Below are positions 12,269-19,122 of a stretch of DNA of 48,755 bases, in pieces. The position numbers and the translations under genes are program-made. The notes beneath the pieces are model-generated. The model made no database searches, was not told the origin of the DNA, and saw only the letters and a program-made list of their open reading frames with translations. Within the stretch, counting starts at the first letter, position 1; each line of letters begins with the position of its first letter. Source of the stretch: a virus. The stretch is from positions 1 through 48,755 of IMG/VR virus record IMGVR_UViG_3300025151_000059; one strand, 5' to 3'.

Positions 12269-13543
12269 ATGATAGTAAGAATAAGTAATGGAAGTAATGA
12301 ATCGTTTTCTACAGAAATAAATATACAGAGAATCGGAGACAATTTCGCAATAGATTTTGCTCGCTCCTACAATATTCGACCCGATTGGAATGCAAAGGGC
12401 GACCCTCTACTAAAAGGGATTTCTGATTTTTGGTCTAGTATTATAAGAGGTACAACTAAAAATTATGGGAAGTTTGAATGTGTTATCGAGATTGCTGACT
12501 ATCCTGTTCATGTTAAGAAGGACAAGGCGTATTCAATTAATGGGTCAAAAATCGGACTAAAGACTATGTGTATGGTGTTAGCAAAACTAACATATGCTTC
12601 TTGTTTAGAAGTTAATAGAAACAATAGTAAAATGACATCAATATTTATTGATGCCATGTCTGAACCGGAACAGGTTTCCTATGTAATAGAAAATCGTGCG
12701 CCGTTCTTTTTCTATGAAGATTATACAAGGGTAGATGTTAGACTGAATGTTGAGCCTATTGGTCGTAAAAGATATGCGATAGAAATATCCGATTCTGTTT
12801 GGGGAGAGATAAGCCAAAAGGATTTAATCACATTTGTTAATTCTTATAGAGAAAATAAGAAGGCAGGTTCTTGGAGTAGATTAAGCCCTAAAGGTTTGTA
12901 TGAAAAACTTATGGGAGAAGCCCCCTCCGAATCTGAATTAAAATTAATGAAAGCGTTTCTTTCGCAAAATAGGACTAAGGATATTGTAGAAAGGCGAGCA
13001 AAGGAATTAGTGCGAGAAACCTGCGAAAAACTACCGGATAGGTTCTTCTATCATAAGATAGAAGTAGAACCTGAAAACGATGAACGGTGCGCTACTATAG
13101 AAGTAGACGGGAAAAAGCACATGGTTTCCAAAGAAAATAACGAATGGTTATTTGTCAGAGGGAAACTATACGATTGGAAAATCAGAAAGAATTCTAATTC
13201 GCAAAGTAGGCAATCCGTCGGAACATATGTCTATAATAAAGTAGTCCTAAGAGAAAAAACCGGGCAGGTTAAAAACGAATTTGGTGAGTGGGAAGATACC
13301 TTTGAACAAGTGCATAAGTATCAGTGGGTAGGCCCGATTTGTGTGGACAATTTATCTTTTAGTGGGGCAACATCAGTCGGCGACCAAATGGTAGCAAGAG
13401 CATATGCCTTTTTGAATGATATGGTAACAGTGGAAATTGTTAATACTATCGGGGGCTATTTAAATCAAAAAGATATGTCGGAACATAGATTAAATTTCGA
13501 AGAGTTAATAGATAGTGATGTGAATAAATTATGTCTTGCGTAG
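12269..13543 (+). CDS. Unknown 424-aa protein within the ubiquitin-like island
   Basis: MIVRISNGSNESFSTEINIQ starts a long alpha/beta protein with no motif I recognise. Notable parts are a Cys near residue 70 (YGKFECVIEIADYP), a helical block LSPKGLYEKLMGEAPSESEL, a charged helix KDIVERRAKELVRETCEKLP, then a beta-rich part (ATIEVDGKKHMVSKENNEWL, VGTYVYNKVVLREKTGQ) and a WVGPICVDNLSFSGATSVGD segment. It overlaps the TFB gene by 13 bases, so the two are probably co-translated. It could be a transcription or replication partner, or part of the modifier system. No function is claimed. Confidence 0.7.
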   Translation: MIVRISNGSNESFSTEINIQRIGDNFAIDFARSYNIRPDWNAKGDPLLKGISDFWSSIIRGTTKNYGKFECVIEIADYPVHVKKDKAYSINGSKIGLKTMCMVLAKLTYASCLEVNRNNSKMTSIFIDAMSEPEQVSYVIENRAPFFFYEDYTRVDVRLNVEPIGRKRYAIEISDSVWGEISQKDLITFVNSYRENKKAGSWSRLSPKGLYEKLMGEAPSESELKLMKAFLSQNRTKDIVERRAKELVRETCEKLPDRFFYHKIEVEPENDERCATIEVDGKKHMVSKENNEWLFVRGKLYDWKIRKNSNSQSRQSVGTYVYNKVVLREKTGQVKNEFGEWEDTFEQVHKYQWVGPICVDNLSFSGATSVGDQMVARAYAFLNDMVTVEIVNTIGGYLNQKDMSEHRLNFEELIDSDVNKLCLA

Positions 13544-14373
13544 AATGTGGAAATGATAAATTTAGTTTTGATGAAGTAATGGGAGAAAGAATCTGCGAAG
13601 AATGTGGCTTGGTAGAAATAACCGAATTGTTTGAACAGAGCGTTTCCCAATATAATCAATCGGGAGAATTAGTTAGAGAATCTACATTTAGAAATACTCT
13701 AGGAACCACTAATCGTAACAGATATGATGTCTCTGAAAGCAACATACAAACAGGATTGGTTTATTGTAATCTAGTACTATCTTCCATAGCACCAAACAAC
13801 CCACTTAGGGATAGAGTAGAAGAATGTTACATATCTCTATTTAGAGGACATGTGTTTAGTAACAAATATAGTTATGAAAATAGGGCTACTGCTTTAGTCT
13901 ATTATGTTTTGAAAGAAAACGGAATAGCGATTAAGATGAGCGAAGTTAGAAAGGAATTCGAATGTGATATGCGTAAGGTGAATAAACTTACTAGGATAAT
14001 AGCGAAGCACTTTGGGAACTCTAGTGTTTATGCTAGAAATAATATAGTGTCTCTTTTGGATAAGACTTCTAGACAAGTAAGCGATACAGCAGAATTCATA
14101 ACTCTCTGTCAGGAAATGCACATCATGGTTAATCCTATTTTAGAAGCAAACAACTTTACCAAAGGAAGAACTTATTGTGCCGCTATTTGTTTAATCGTGG
14201 CGAGCGCAAATTTAATGCAGATAAAACAAAGCGACTTAGCAAAGAATACAGGATATAGTATTTCCACAATCCGTATTCAAGCGAAGAAGATTTTACAGAT
14301 GTTAGGCTACGATAGTCTAAAAGAAATTAGTGGAAAAATAATTGAAAATAAAAATAAGAAGGAATTACAATGA
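13531..14373 (+). CDS. tfb: Transcription initiation factor IIB homolog (TFB)
   Basis: The N-terminal zinc ribbon has C3, C6 (SCVECGNDKFSF) and C22, C25 (ICEECGLV), the classic TFIIB spacing. A linker with FRNTLGTTNRNRYDVSES follows, then two cyclin-like repeats: roughly residues 75-165 (SYENRATALVYYVLKENGIA, MRKVNKLTRIIAKHF) and 175-270 (FTKGRTYCAAICLIVASANL, KNTGYSISTIRIQAKKILQM with a helix-turn-helix). At 280 aa it is near the normal length. TFB bridges TBP and RNA polymerase at archaeal promoters, so a viral copy can favour viral promoters. It overlaps its neighbours on both sides. It is the clearest evidence for an archaeal host. Confidence 0.92.
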   Translation: MSCVECGNDKFSFDEVMGERICEECGLVEITELFEQSVSQYNQSGELVRESTFRNTLGTTNRNRYDVSESNIQTGLVYCNLVLSSIAPNNPLRDRVEECYISLFRGHVFSNKYSYENRATALVYYVLKENGIAIKMSEVRKEFECDMRKVNKLTRIIAKHFGNSSVYARNNIVSLLDKTSRQVSDTAEFITLCQEMHIMVNPILEANNFTKGRTYCAAICLIVASANLMQIKQSDLAKNTGYSISTIRIQAKKILQMLGYDSLKEISGKIIENKNKKELQ

Positions 14374-14924
14374 GAAAGGTATTAATTATAGGCGCAGGTG
14401 GTATTGGAAGTTTTCTAATTCCCCTACTAAAAAAGACGGGGCTGTATTCTATTACAGTAGCAGACCCCGACATCGTAGAGAATAAAAATCTACCCTACCA
14501 AAACTATGAAAAGGTAGATGTAGATAAAAACAAAGCACAGGTTATGTATGAGAGATATGAATTAGAAAGTATGGTTCCTCATAAGATTCTAACACTTGGA
14601 CAAATGAAAGGATATAATTTGATTATATCTTGTGTAGATAATCTGAGCCTACGGAGAACATTATATCGTAGCAATCTAACTTGGTTAGATTTGAGAGCGC
14701 AAGGCCGCAATGCAGCGTTTATCTCTTCAGATTCTAGTCCTGAAATGTGGGACACAATGTTGGCTGGCCCTGACGGAAGTTTTTCCTGTCAAGGAAATTC
14801 TTGGGATGGAAGCAATAAAAATGTTCATTTTATGCAAGTGGCAATTGCTGGAATGGCGGCTGAATGGATTCAGCGTTGGTTCAACAAAGAAGATGTTGGG
14901 CTTTTTAAGGTGGTAAATGTATGA
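14370..14924 (+). CDS. E1-like (ThiF/MoeB/UbaA family) adenylating enzyme, minimal form
   Basis: A Rossmann nucleotide-binding start LIIGAGGIGSFL (G8, G10, G11, G13), acidic residues VADPDIVENKNL (D32, D34, N40), DKNKAQ (52-57) and IISCVDNLSLRR (D90) follow the E1/ThiF order. The helix VHFMQVAIAGMAAEWIQRWF (152-171) matches the family's crossover helix. C140 (GSFSCQG) is the best candidate for the thioester cysteine. At 184 aa it is shorter than MoeB (about 250), lacks the usual two CxxC zinc pairs and has PYQ where NLxRQ is expected. It would adenylate the Gly-Gly tail of the protein at 11558. It overlaps the TFB and JAMM genes by four bases each. Confidence 0.85.
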   Translation: MRKVLIIGAGGIGSFLIPLLKKTGLYSITVADPDIVENKNLPYQNYEKVDVDKNKAQVMYERYELESMVPHKILTLGQMKGYNLIISCVDNLSLRRTLYRSNLTWLDLRAQGRNAAFISSDSSPEMWDTMLAGPDGSFSCQGNSWDGSNKNVHFMQVAIAGMAAEWIQRWFNKEDVGLFKVVNV

Positions 14925-15523
14925 CTAAAATAATGGGTGATGATTTAGGCCCCGATTATAAAGTCGGGATTGTGTCTGAATGGGAATTAAATGCTGAAAT
15001 TACAGAGAAATTCCTATCAGAAATATGGAAGGCTTCTACAGAAATACTTCCAAAACTAGAAGTACAGGTTGTTATTGATAATAACGACAGACTACACATT
15101 AGTAGTGGTACTGCTGGATATGTTGATTTTCAAGTGGACCCTGTAGGAATGAAACTTCCTATTAAGTGTTGGATTCATACACATCCATTTGGTTCTGCTT
15201 ATTTTAGTGGTACAGATATTAGTACGGTTTCTATTTGGGAGCCTATGATGAAATCTGCAATAGTATTAGGCGGAGAGGGCCACTATGGTAGTTGGAATAA
15301 TAGAAGTCCACAACAGTTGGTAATTTATAGGAACCATGATTTTGAAAGAGTGCAAACTTGGGGCAACAAATCTGTAGGCTATTCTAATGAACCCGTAAAT
15401 TATTACGAAATGGTTGATTATGAAAGGCTTAGAGAAATTCTGTTAGACTACGATTTTATTACTGAGACTAATCTCAATAAAGCGGAAGAATTACTCCGTA
15501 TAGAAACAGAGGGAGAGGAATGA
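14921..15523 (+). CDS. JAMM/JAB (MPN) metalloprotease
   Basis: WIHTHPFGSAYFSGTD (84-99) is an exact JAMM motif, HxH-x7-S-x2-D: H86, H88, S96, D99. A Glu near residues 20-22 (IVSEWEL) could be the catalytic base. Strands VQVVIDN and a Gly-rich AIVLGGEGHYGS fit the MPN fold. JAMM enzymes cleave the isopeptide bond after a Gly-Gly tail (Rpn11, archaeal HvJAMM1) or trim the modifier. The gene is joined to the E1-like gene through ATGA overlap, so the two are made together. At 200 aa it lacks any NlpC/P60 domain, unlike the JAB-containing phage tail protein K, which favours a modifier role over tail assembly. Confidence 0.85.
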   Translation: MTKIMGDDLGPDYKVGIVSEWELNAEITEKFLSEIWKASTEILPKLEVQVVIDNNDRLHISSGTAGYVDFQVDPVGMKLPIKCWIHTHPFGSAYFSGTDISTVSIWEPMMKSAIVLGGEGHYGSWNNRSPQQLVIYRNHDFERVQTWGNKSVGYSNEPVNYYEMVDYERLREILLDYDFITETNLNKAEELLRIETEGEE

Positions 15524-15777
15524 AACTTAGACATAGAAGAATGGAAAGGAAACTTATAGAAGGTACTGAAATAGGTCAAACAGTAACTTCGGCCTCAGCA
15601 ATCGCTATTCTGAAGTCAATGATAGGCCCTATCCCCGATAAGCGTGGCTATCGCCATCAGACAATGGCATTCATCCCTACTATGCAGGGTATGGCCTACT
15701 TGCTTAGAATATCTCCTCACTTTAAAAAATGTGAAGTGGGAATGAGGAAGAAAAATGTTTGGAGGAGAATACTATGA
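15520..15777 (+). CDS. Small winged-helix-like protein, 85 aa, paralog B
   Basis: MKLRHRRMERKLIEGTEIGQ, then TSASAIAILKSMIG, a basic loop PDKRGYRH, a helix QGMAYLLRISPHFKKC and a final strand NVWRRIL. Compare the gene at 7399: PNKKGH, KMAYILRKS, VYWVKK. These look like paralogs built on one winged-helix plan with a basic loop. It overlaps the JAMM gene by four bases, so it is in the same run; it might regulate the cluster or merely ride along. Confidence 0.55.
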   Translation: MKLRHRRMERKLIEGTEIGQTVTSASAIAILKSMIGPIPDKRGYRHQTMAFIPTMQGMAYLLRISPHFKKCEVGMRKKNVWRRIL

Positions 15778-16049
15778 TGCAATGGATGATTAGAAGATTA
15801 ATTGGTTTAATGGGAACTGTGTATGTTATCTTAGATAAGATGCTTAAGCACGAAGATGGCCCAATTCTAGGAATAGAAATTGATGAGGATTTCGGAAATA
15901 TGTCTAGGCGAGAATTGTGTAGATATATCGAGGTCAAGTTGGGTTGGGATAATGATGCCTTTTGGAAGTTAGAATCTACTCAGAAGATTAGACTATGTTG
16001 CCAAGTAGCACGATTGAATAAGTTTAAGTTAGGTGATAAAAATGATTAA
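15774..16049 (+). CDS. Hypothetical protein, 91 aa
   Basis: MMQWMIRRLIGLMGTVYVIL forms a hydrophobic, mildly basic start, possibly a membrane-associated helix. A more soluble part follows with MSRRELCRYIEVKLGWDNDA and LCCQVARLNKFK. The GGAGGAG ribosome site fits the ATG at 15774; a TTG at 15759 is rejected for that reason. No family recognised. Confidence 0.6.
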   Translation: MMQWMIRRLIGLMGTVYVILDKMLKHEDGPILGIEIDEDFGNMSRRELCRYIEVKLGWDNDAFWKLESTQKIRLCCQVARLNKFKLGDKND

Positions 16050-16272
16050 AACAGTAGGTAAGTGGATTGCCTTTATCCCATTAGTAGAAGAAAGTGCTAG
16101 TGGAATAAAAAGCGAGAGCCTAGACAAAGGGACCATTTTATTTGAGACTAAAGGAGTTACCAACGAACTAAAGGTTGGAGACAAAATACATTTTGATATT
16201 AACAAGGTCGCACACAAGAGTAGCGACTATTGGATTATTGATATAGATTATATTTACGGGGTGTTAGAATGA
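16042..16272 (+). CDS. groES: GroES-like co-chaperonin (Cpn10), short form, 76 aa
   Basis: MIKTVGKWIAFIPLVEESAS, then GIKSESLDKGTILFETKG, then LKVGDKIHFDINKVAHKSSD, ending YWIIDIDYIYGVLE. This follows GroES: an N-terminal strand with a proline, a flexible Gly/Ser loop that docks GroEL, the V-GD-x-V turn and a final strand pair ending in a hydrophobic dilavL-like motif. At 76 aa it is shorter than GroES (about 97). GGTGATAAAA precedes the ATG at 16042. It overlaps groEL by four bases, which strongly supports the pairing. Confidence 0.75.
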   Translation: MIKTVGKWIAFIPLVEESASGIKSESLDKGTILFETKGVTNELKVGDKIHFDINKVAHKSSDYWIIDIDYIYGVLE

Positions 16273-17768
16273 TTATACATGGAAAAGAAGTAAAGGAAAA
16301 ATTGCTACAGGGAATTAACTTAGTAGCAGATACAGTAAAACCTACTCTTGGCCCACAAGCAAAGACGGTTATCTTGCAAGGTAGCCCTCCTGTTATTATT
16401 AATGACGGAGTTACCATTACTAAGTATATTTCTCACCCCGACCCCTATGTTAGTTTAGGAGTTAAGATGGTTCAGAATCTTGCAATGCAAGCACAACAAA
16501 ATGCAGGTGATGGCACTACCACCGCTTGTATTATTGCTCAGGCGTTGTGTAATGGTTTAGCAGAACTAGATATAACAGACTTGCACCATCTTAGATTAGA
16601 GATGGAGAGTATCAGAAATACCGTTCTAAATACTTTATCCGAGCAAGCAATAGAAGTTACAGAAGAAACTATAATTGATGTTGCTACGATTGCATCTAAT
16701 AACGATGTTAAGATGGGTAAATTAATCGCAGAAGTATTATCTCATGTAGGTAAGGATGGAGTAATAACAGTAGAAGAAGGAAACCAATTAGAAACTTCTT
16801 ATGAAGTTAAAGAAGGTCTAGAAGTAGATGAAGGATATTTCAGTCACCTTATGGCAAATGACCCATCGGGAGTTTGTGAGTTGCGAAATCCATTAGTGTT
16901 AGCAACAAATATGCACTTAACTAATTTCTCAGATTTGCTTCCGGCATTAGAATTGGCTTCTGCTAGAGGAAAACCTATTCTTATCTTCTGTAAAAACATA
17001 CAGGGTCCGGCACTAAATAACACAATAATGAATATTGTAGATGGTAGGATTCAAGCATGTATCGTTACTGCTCCTAATTTTGGAGATGCACAACTAGACG
17101 AATTGGGAGACATAGTTTCTCTACTCGGAGGGAATGTATTCAGTGATGAGAATAATTCAGACCTAAGCAAAGTTACCCTAGAAGATTTGGGTACTTGTGA
17201 AAAGGCAATAATTACTTCTAGCAATACTACTTTGGTCGGAGGAGAAGGAGATGTATCAGATAAGATTTCATCTTTGAAAAGCCGCTACGAAGAAATAGAA
17301 ACCAACTATGATAGAATGCGAATCAAGAAAAGACTTAGCAGACTACAAGGCGGAGTAGCAGTAATTACTGTAGGCGCAGGTTCAAGTATGGAAATGCGTG
17401 AAACTAAAGAAAGATTAGACGATGCTCTAAATGCAACAAAGGCCGCTTTACAGGAAGGAATTGTTTTGGGTGCTGGAAGGGCTTTATGGGATGCTTCTAA
17501 AGAATTAGATATAGATGGAAATGTAGAATTGAATAGAATTGTTATTGATTCTCTAAAGACTCCTCAACTAATTCTTAGCGGAGATGTACCGTTGGTTCGT
17601 TTAAAAAACAATCAAGGATGGAATGCAGTAAAGGGAGAATATGTAGACTTATTAGAAGACGGAATCATCGACCCTGTTAAAGTTACTAAGAGTAGTTTTT
17701 CTGTAGCCATGTCTATTGCAATGTTATTCCTTACAACCGAAGTGGCAGTATTGTTACCGGAGGAATAA
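16269..17768 (+). CDS. groEL: GroEL-type group I chaperonin, 499 aa
   Basis: NLVADTVKPTLGPQAKTVIL (18-37), INDGVTIT (45-52), NAGDGTTTACIIAQAL (79-94), VGKDGVITVEEGN, DEGYFSHLMAN, then RLSRLQGGVAVITVGAGSSM and ETKERLDDALNATKAALQEG, IVLGAG. These are group I (HSP60/GroEL) signatures: the ATP-binding GDGTTT and DALNATKAA with the catalytic Asp. It is not the thermosome expected in archaea. It is about 40-50 residues shorter than GroEL and lacks the GGM tail. With the adjacent GroES it should form a folding cage for virion or replication proteins. The origin is probably bacterial or bacteriophage, by inference. Confidence 0.9.
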   Translation: MIIHGKEVKEKLLQGINLVADTVKPTLGPQAKTVILQGSPPVIINDGVTITKYISHPDPYVSLGVKMVQNLAMQAQQNAGDGTTTACIIAQALCNGLAELDITDLHHLRLEMESIRNTVLNTLSEQAIEVTEETIIDVATIASNNDVKMGKLIAEVLSHVGKDGVITVEEGNQLETSYEVKEGLEVDEGYFSHLMANDPSGVCELRNPLVLATNMHLTNFSDLLPALELASARGKPILIFCKNIQGPALNNTIMNIVDGRIQACIVTAPNFGDAQLDELGDIVSLLGGNVFSDENNSDLSKVTLEDLGTCEKAIITSSNTTLVGGEGDVSDKISSLKSRYEEIETNYDRMRIKKRLSRLQGGVAVITVGAGSSMEMRETKERLDDALNATKAALQEGIVLGAGRALWDASKELDIDGNVELNRIVIDSLKTPQLILSGDVPLVRLKNNQGWNAVKGEYVDLLEDGIIDPVKVTKSSFSVAMSIAMLFLTTEVAVLLPEE

Positions 17769-17770
17769 TA

Positions 17771-17887
17771 ATGTTTGACGATAAGACAATAGTAAGAATG
17801 ACTATTGTTTATGAAGATGGTTCTATGACTATCCTTAAAAAAGAAAAGGATGGGTCGATGTCTGTTGATAGGAGAGAAAAGTCATGA
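17771..17887 (+). CDS. Micro-protein after GroEL, 38 aa
   Basis: MFDDKTIVRMTIVYEDGSMT, then ILKKEKDGSMSVDRREKS. It looks like a beta hairpin plus a charged tail. The GGAGGAATAATA ribosome site overlaps the end of groEL and fits the ATG, and the gene overlaps the next by four bases. Function unknown. Confidence 0.6.
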   Translation: MFDDKTIVRMTIVYEDGSMTILKKEKDGSMSVDRREKS

Positions 17888-18288
17888 CCAAGAAAAGAGC
17901 CGTTACCGTAACTTTACCTGCCCCACATGCGGCAGAAGTACAGTGTCCCATTTGCGAAGGAAACAAATGCAAGGTTTGTAAAATGTCCGGCTCCTTAAAA
18001 ATAAAGGTGGCCCCCAAGATACCTATTCAAAGAGCGCACATAATCAAATATGTTAGGGATAATATACACGAAGTCGCAGGGGAATTAACTAGGATGTATG
18101 GACTAATTCCGGAAATAGCAACTAGAGAAATAATAGAAGTGGAAAACGGCCAATACGAAATAGTACAAATTTCTAGTTTGGGAGGAGCCTGTTGGGTTGC
18201 TAATAGATTAGATTCTTTAGAATCTCCAAGATATTTTATCTCGCCTACAGATTTACAAAAATTCAAAGGGGGACTAATGATTGAGTGA
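17884..18288 (+). CDS. Protein with DnaJ-like Cys motif, 134 aa
   Basis: Near residues 21-32 CPICEGNKCKVC resembles half of a DnaJ-type zinc centre (CxxCxGx..CxxC). The rest is alpha/beta: AHIIKYVRDNIHEVAGELTR and a C-terminal SSLGGACWVANRLDSLESPR. Being next to the chaperonin pair makes a co-chaperone possible, but the J-domain and the second half of the zinc module are absent. It overlaps its neighbours. Confidence 0.6.
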   Translation: MTKKRAVTVTLPAPHAAEVQCPICEGNKCKVCKMSGSLKIKVAPKIPIQRAHIIKYVRDNIHEVAGELTRMYGLIPEIATREIIEVENGQYEIVQISSLGGACWVANRLDSLESPRYFISPTDLQKFKGGLMIE

Positions 18289-18505
18289 TTTAACATTAAG
18301 AGGAAGAGTGGCTAGAAACGCTACAGATGAAATACAGATATATTCGGGAGAATATTGGAAAAAGAAAGTCGTGGATATTAGATGGTACTCTAATGATAAA
18401 CCTACCAAGAAAGGCATTAGAATGAACCTAGAAGAAGCGACTAGAATACATACTATTCTAACAAGAATACTTTCGGAGGAGAACAACAATGTGGAAATGG
18501 ATTAA
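18281..18505 (+). CDS. PC4/Sub1-like ssDNA-binding transcription cofactor, 74 aa
   Basis: RGRVARNATDEIQIYSGEYW then KKKVVDIRWYSND, PTKKGIRMNLEEATRIHTIL. The order (beta strands, kvvDiR.WY, pTkkGi.l.leea, helix) is that of the PC4 fold, which binds single-stranded DNA and stimulates transcription from TFIIB-type promoters in eukaryotes; related proteins occur in phages and bacteria. The start is TTG at 18281 after GGGGGA; no ATG suits this frame. It could work with the viral TFB or in replication. The fold call is fairly sure; the role is inferred. Confidence 0.7.
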   Translation: MSDLTLRGRVARNATDEIQIYSGEYWKKKVVDIRWYSNDKPTKKGIRMNLEEATRIHTILTRILSEENNNVEMD

Positions 18506-18893
18506 GATATACAAAGACGAAAAGGAATTTGCTAAGTGGGCTAAAACAATTGAAAAGAAATTAAAGGGAGAAGTCTCGGACTTATTCAAAGAGGCTTGGC
18601 CCTCGCTTCTTAATGCCAATGAAGCAGTGAAAGGTTCCTTTGTTTATTATTGGGAATTGAGAACCAACATGACACAATTTCATAACATGGCACAACCGAT
18701 GACAATAGGCTACTTGGCCTATTTAGCAGATGGAGCGCAAAGCGTTGAGCGAGAAGATATTGTCAATCTAATTAATAATATGATTAGAAACATACCTAGA
18801 ATAAATCTAGAGATAAGCAATTCTCTAGTGGCTAAAATGGGAACTGATAAGGTAGAAGTCCCCGAAGAAGGTGGGAAAGATGAAGAGGAATGA
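18489..18893 (+). CDS. Hypothetical helical protein, 134 aa
   Basis: MWKWIKIYKDEKEFAKWAKT then a helical body, with NEAVKGSFVYYWELRTNMTQ and QPMTIGYLAYLADGAQSVER, and an acidic end. The MWKWI start recalls the WK-tag peptide at the left end, but the following residues do not match and I do not count it as a member. GGAGGA precedes the ATG. Function unknown. Confidence 0.65.
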   Translation: MWKWIKIYKDEKEFAKWAKTIEKKLKGEVSDLFKEAWPSLLNANEAVKGSFVYYWELRTNMTQFHNMAQPMTIGYLAYLADGAQSVEREDIVNLINNMIRNIPRINLEISNSLVAKMGTDKVEVPEEGGKDEEE

Positions 18894-19122
18894 ATGGATT
18901 CGCATTGGTAGAAAATTAACCAAATTAGCGAATAATAAAAACAATAGTGTTTTATATCCTTTTGATGATAAAGAAAAAGAACTGATAAAGGAAATGATAA
19001 TAATAATAAATGGAGTGATAAAATATGACGATGAAAATGATGTCGAGGCTATTAGAGAGTTTAGAGGACAAGAAGCCAACTCAACAAATCTCTTTAGTTT
19101 CCAAAGAAATAATGAAATTTAA
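18880..19122 (+). CDS. Hypothetical protein, 80 aa, overlapping the ligase start
   Basis: MKRNEWIRIGRKLTKLANNK then KEKELIKEMIIIINGVIKYD. GGTGGGAAAG precedes the ATG at 18880. Its last 33 codons overlap the ligase start in another frame, an unusually long overlap here. The first two thirds look real; the true end may have moved by recent loss of an earlier stop. Function unknown. Confidence 0.5.
   Translation: MKRNEWIRIGRKLTKLANNKNNSVLYPFDDKEKELIKEMIIIINGVIKYDDENDVEAIREFRGQEANSTNLFSFQRNNEI

Noticed and set aside
14710-14916. 68-residue frame inside the E1-like gene
   Set aside because: It lies fully within a gene with clear E1 motifs and shows no independent start signal.
14921-15523. JAB protein as phage tail assembly protease (lambda K-like)
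   Set aside because: No NlpC/P60 domain, no lambda I-like partner, and it lies among transcription and modifier genes on the strand opposite the tail module. The alternative remains open but is less likely.
18489-18893. Seventh WK-tag protein (starts MWKWIKIYK)
   Set aside because: Only the first three residues fit; it lies on the other strand, away from the cluster, and lacks the spacer repeat.
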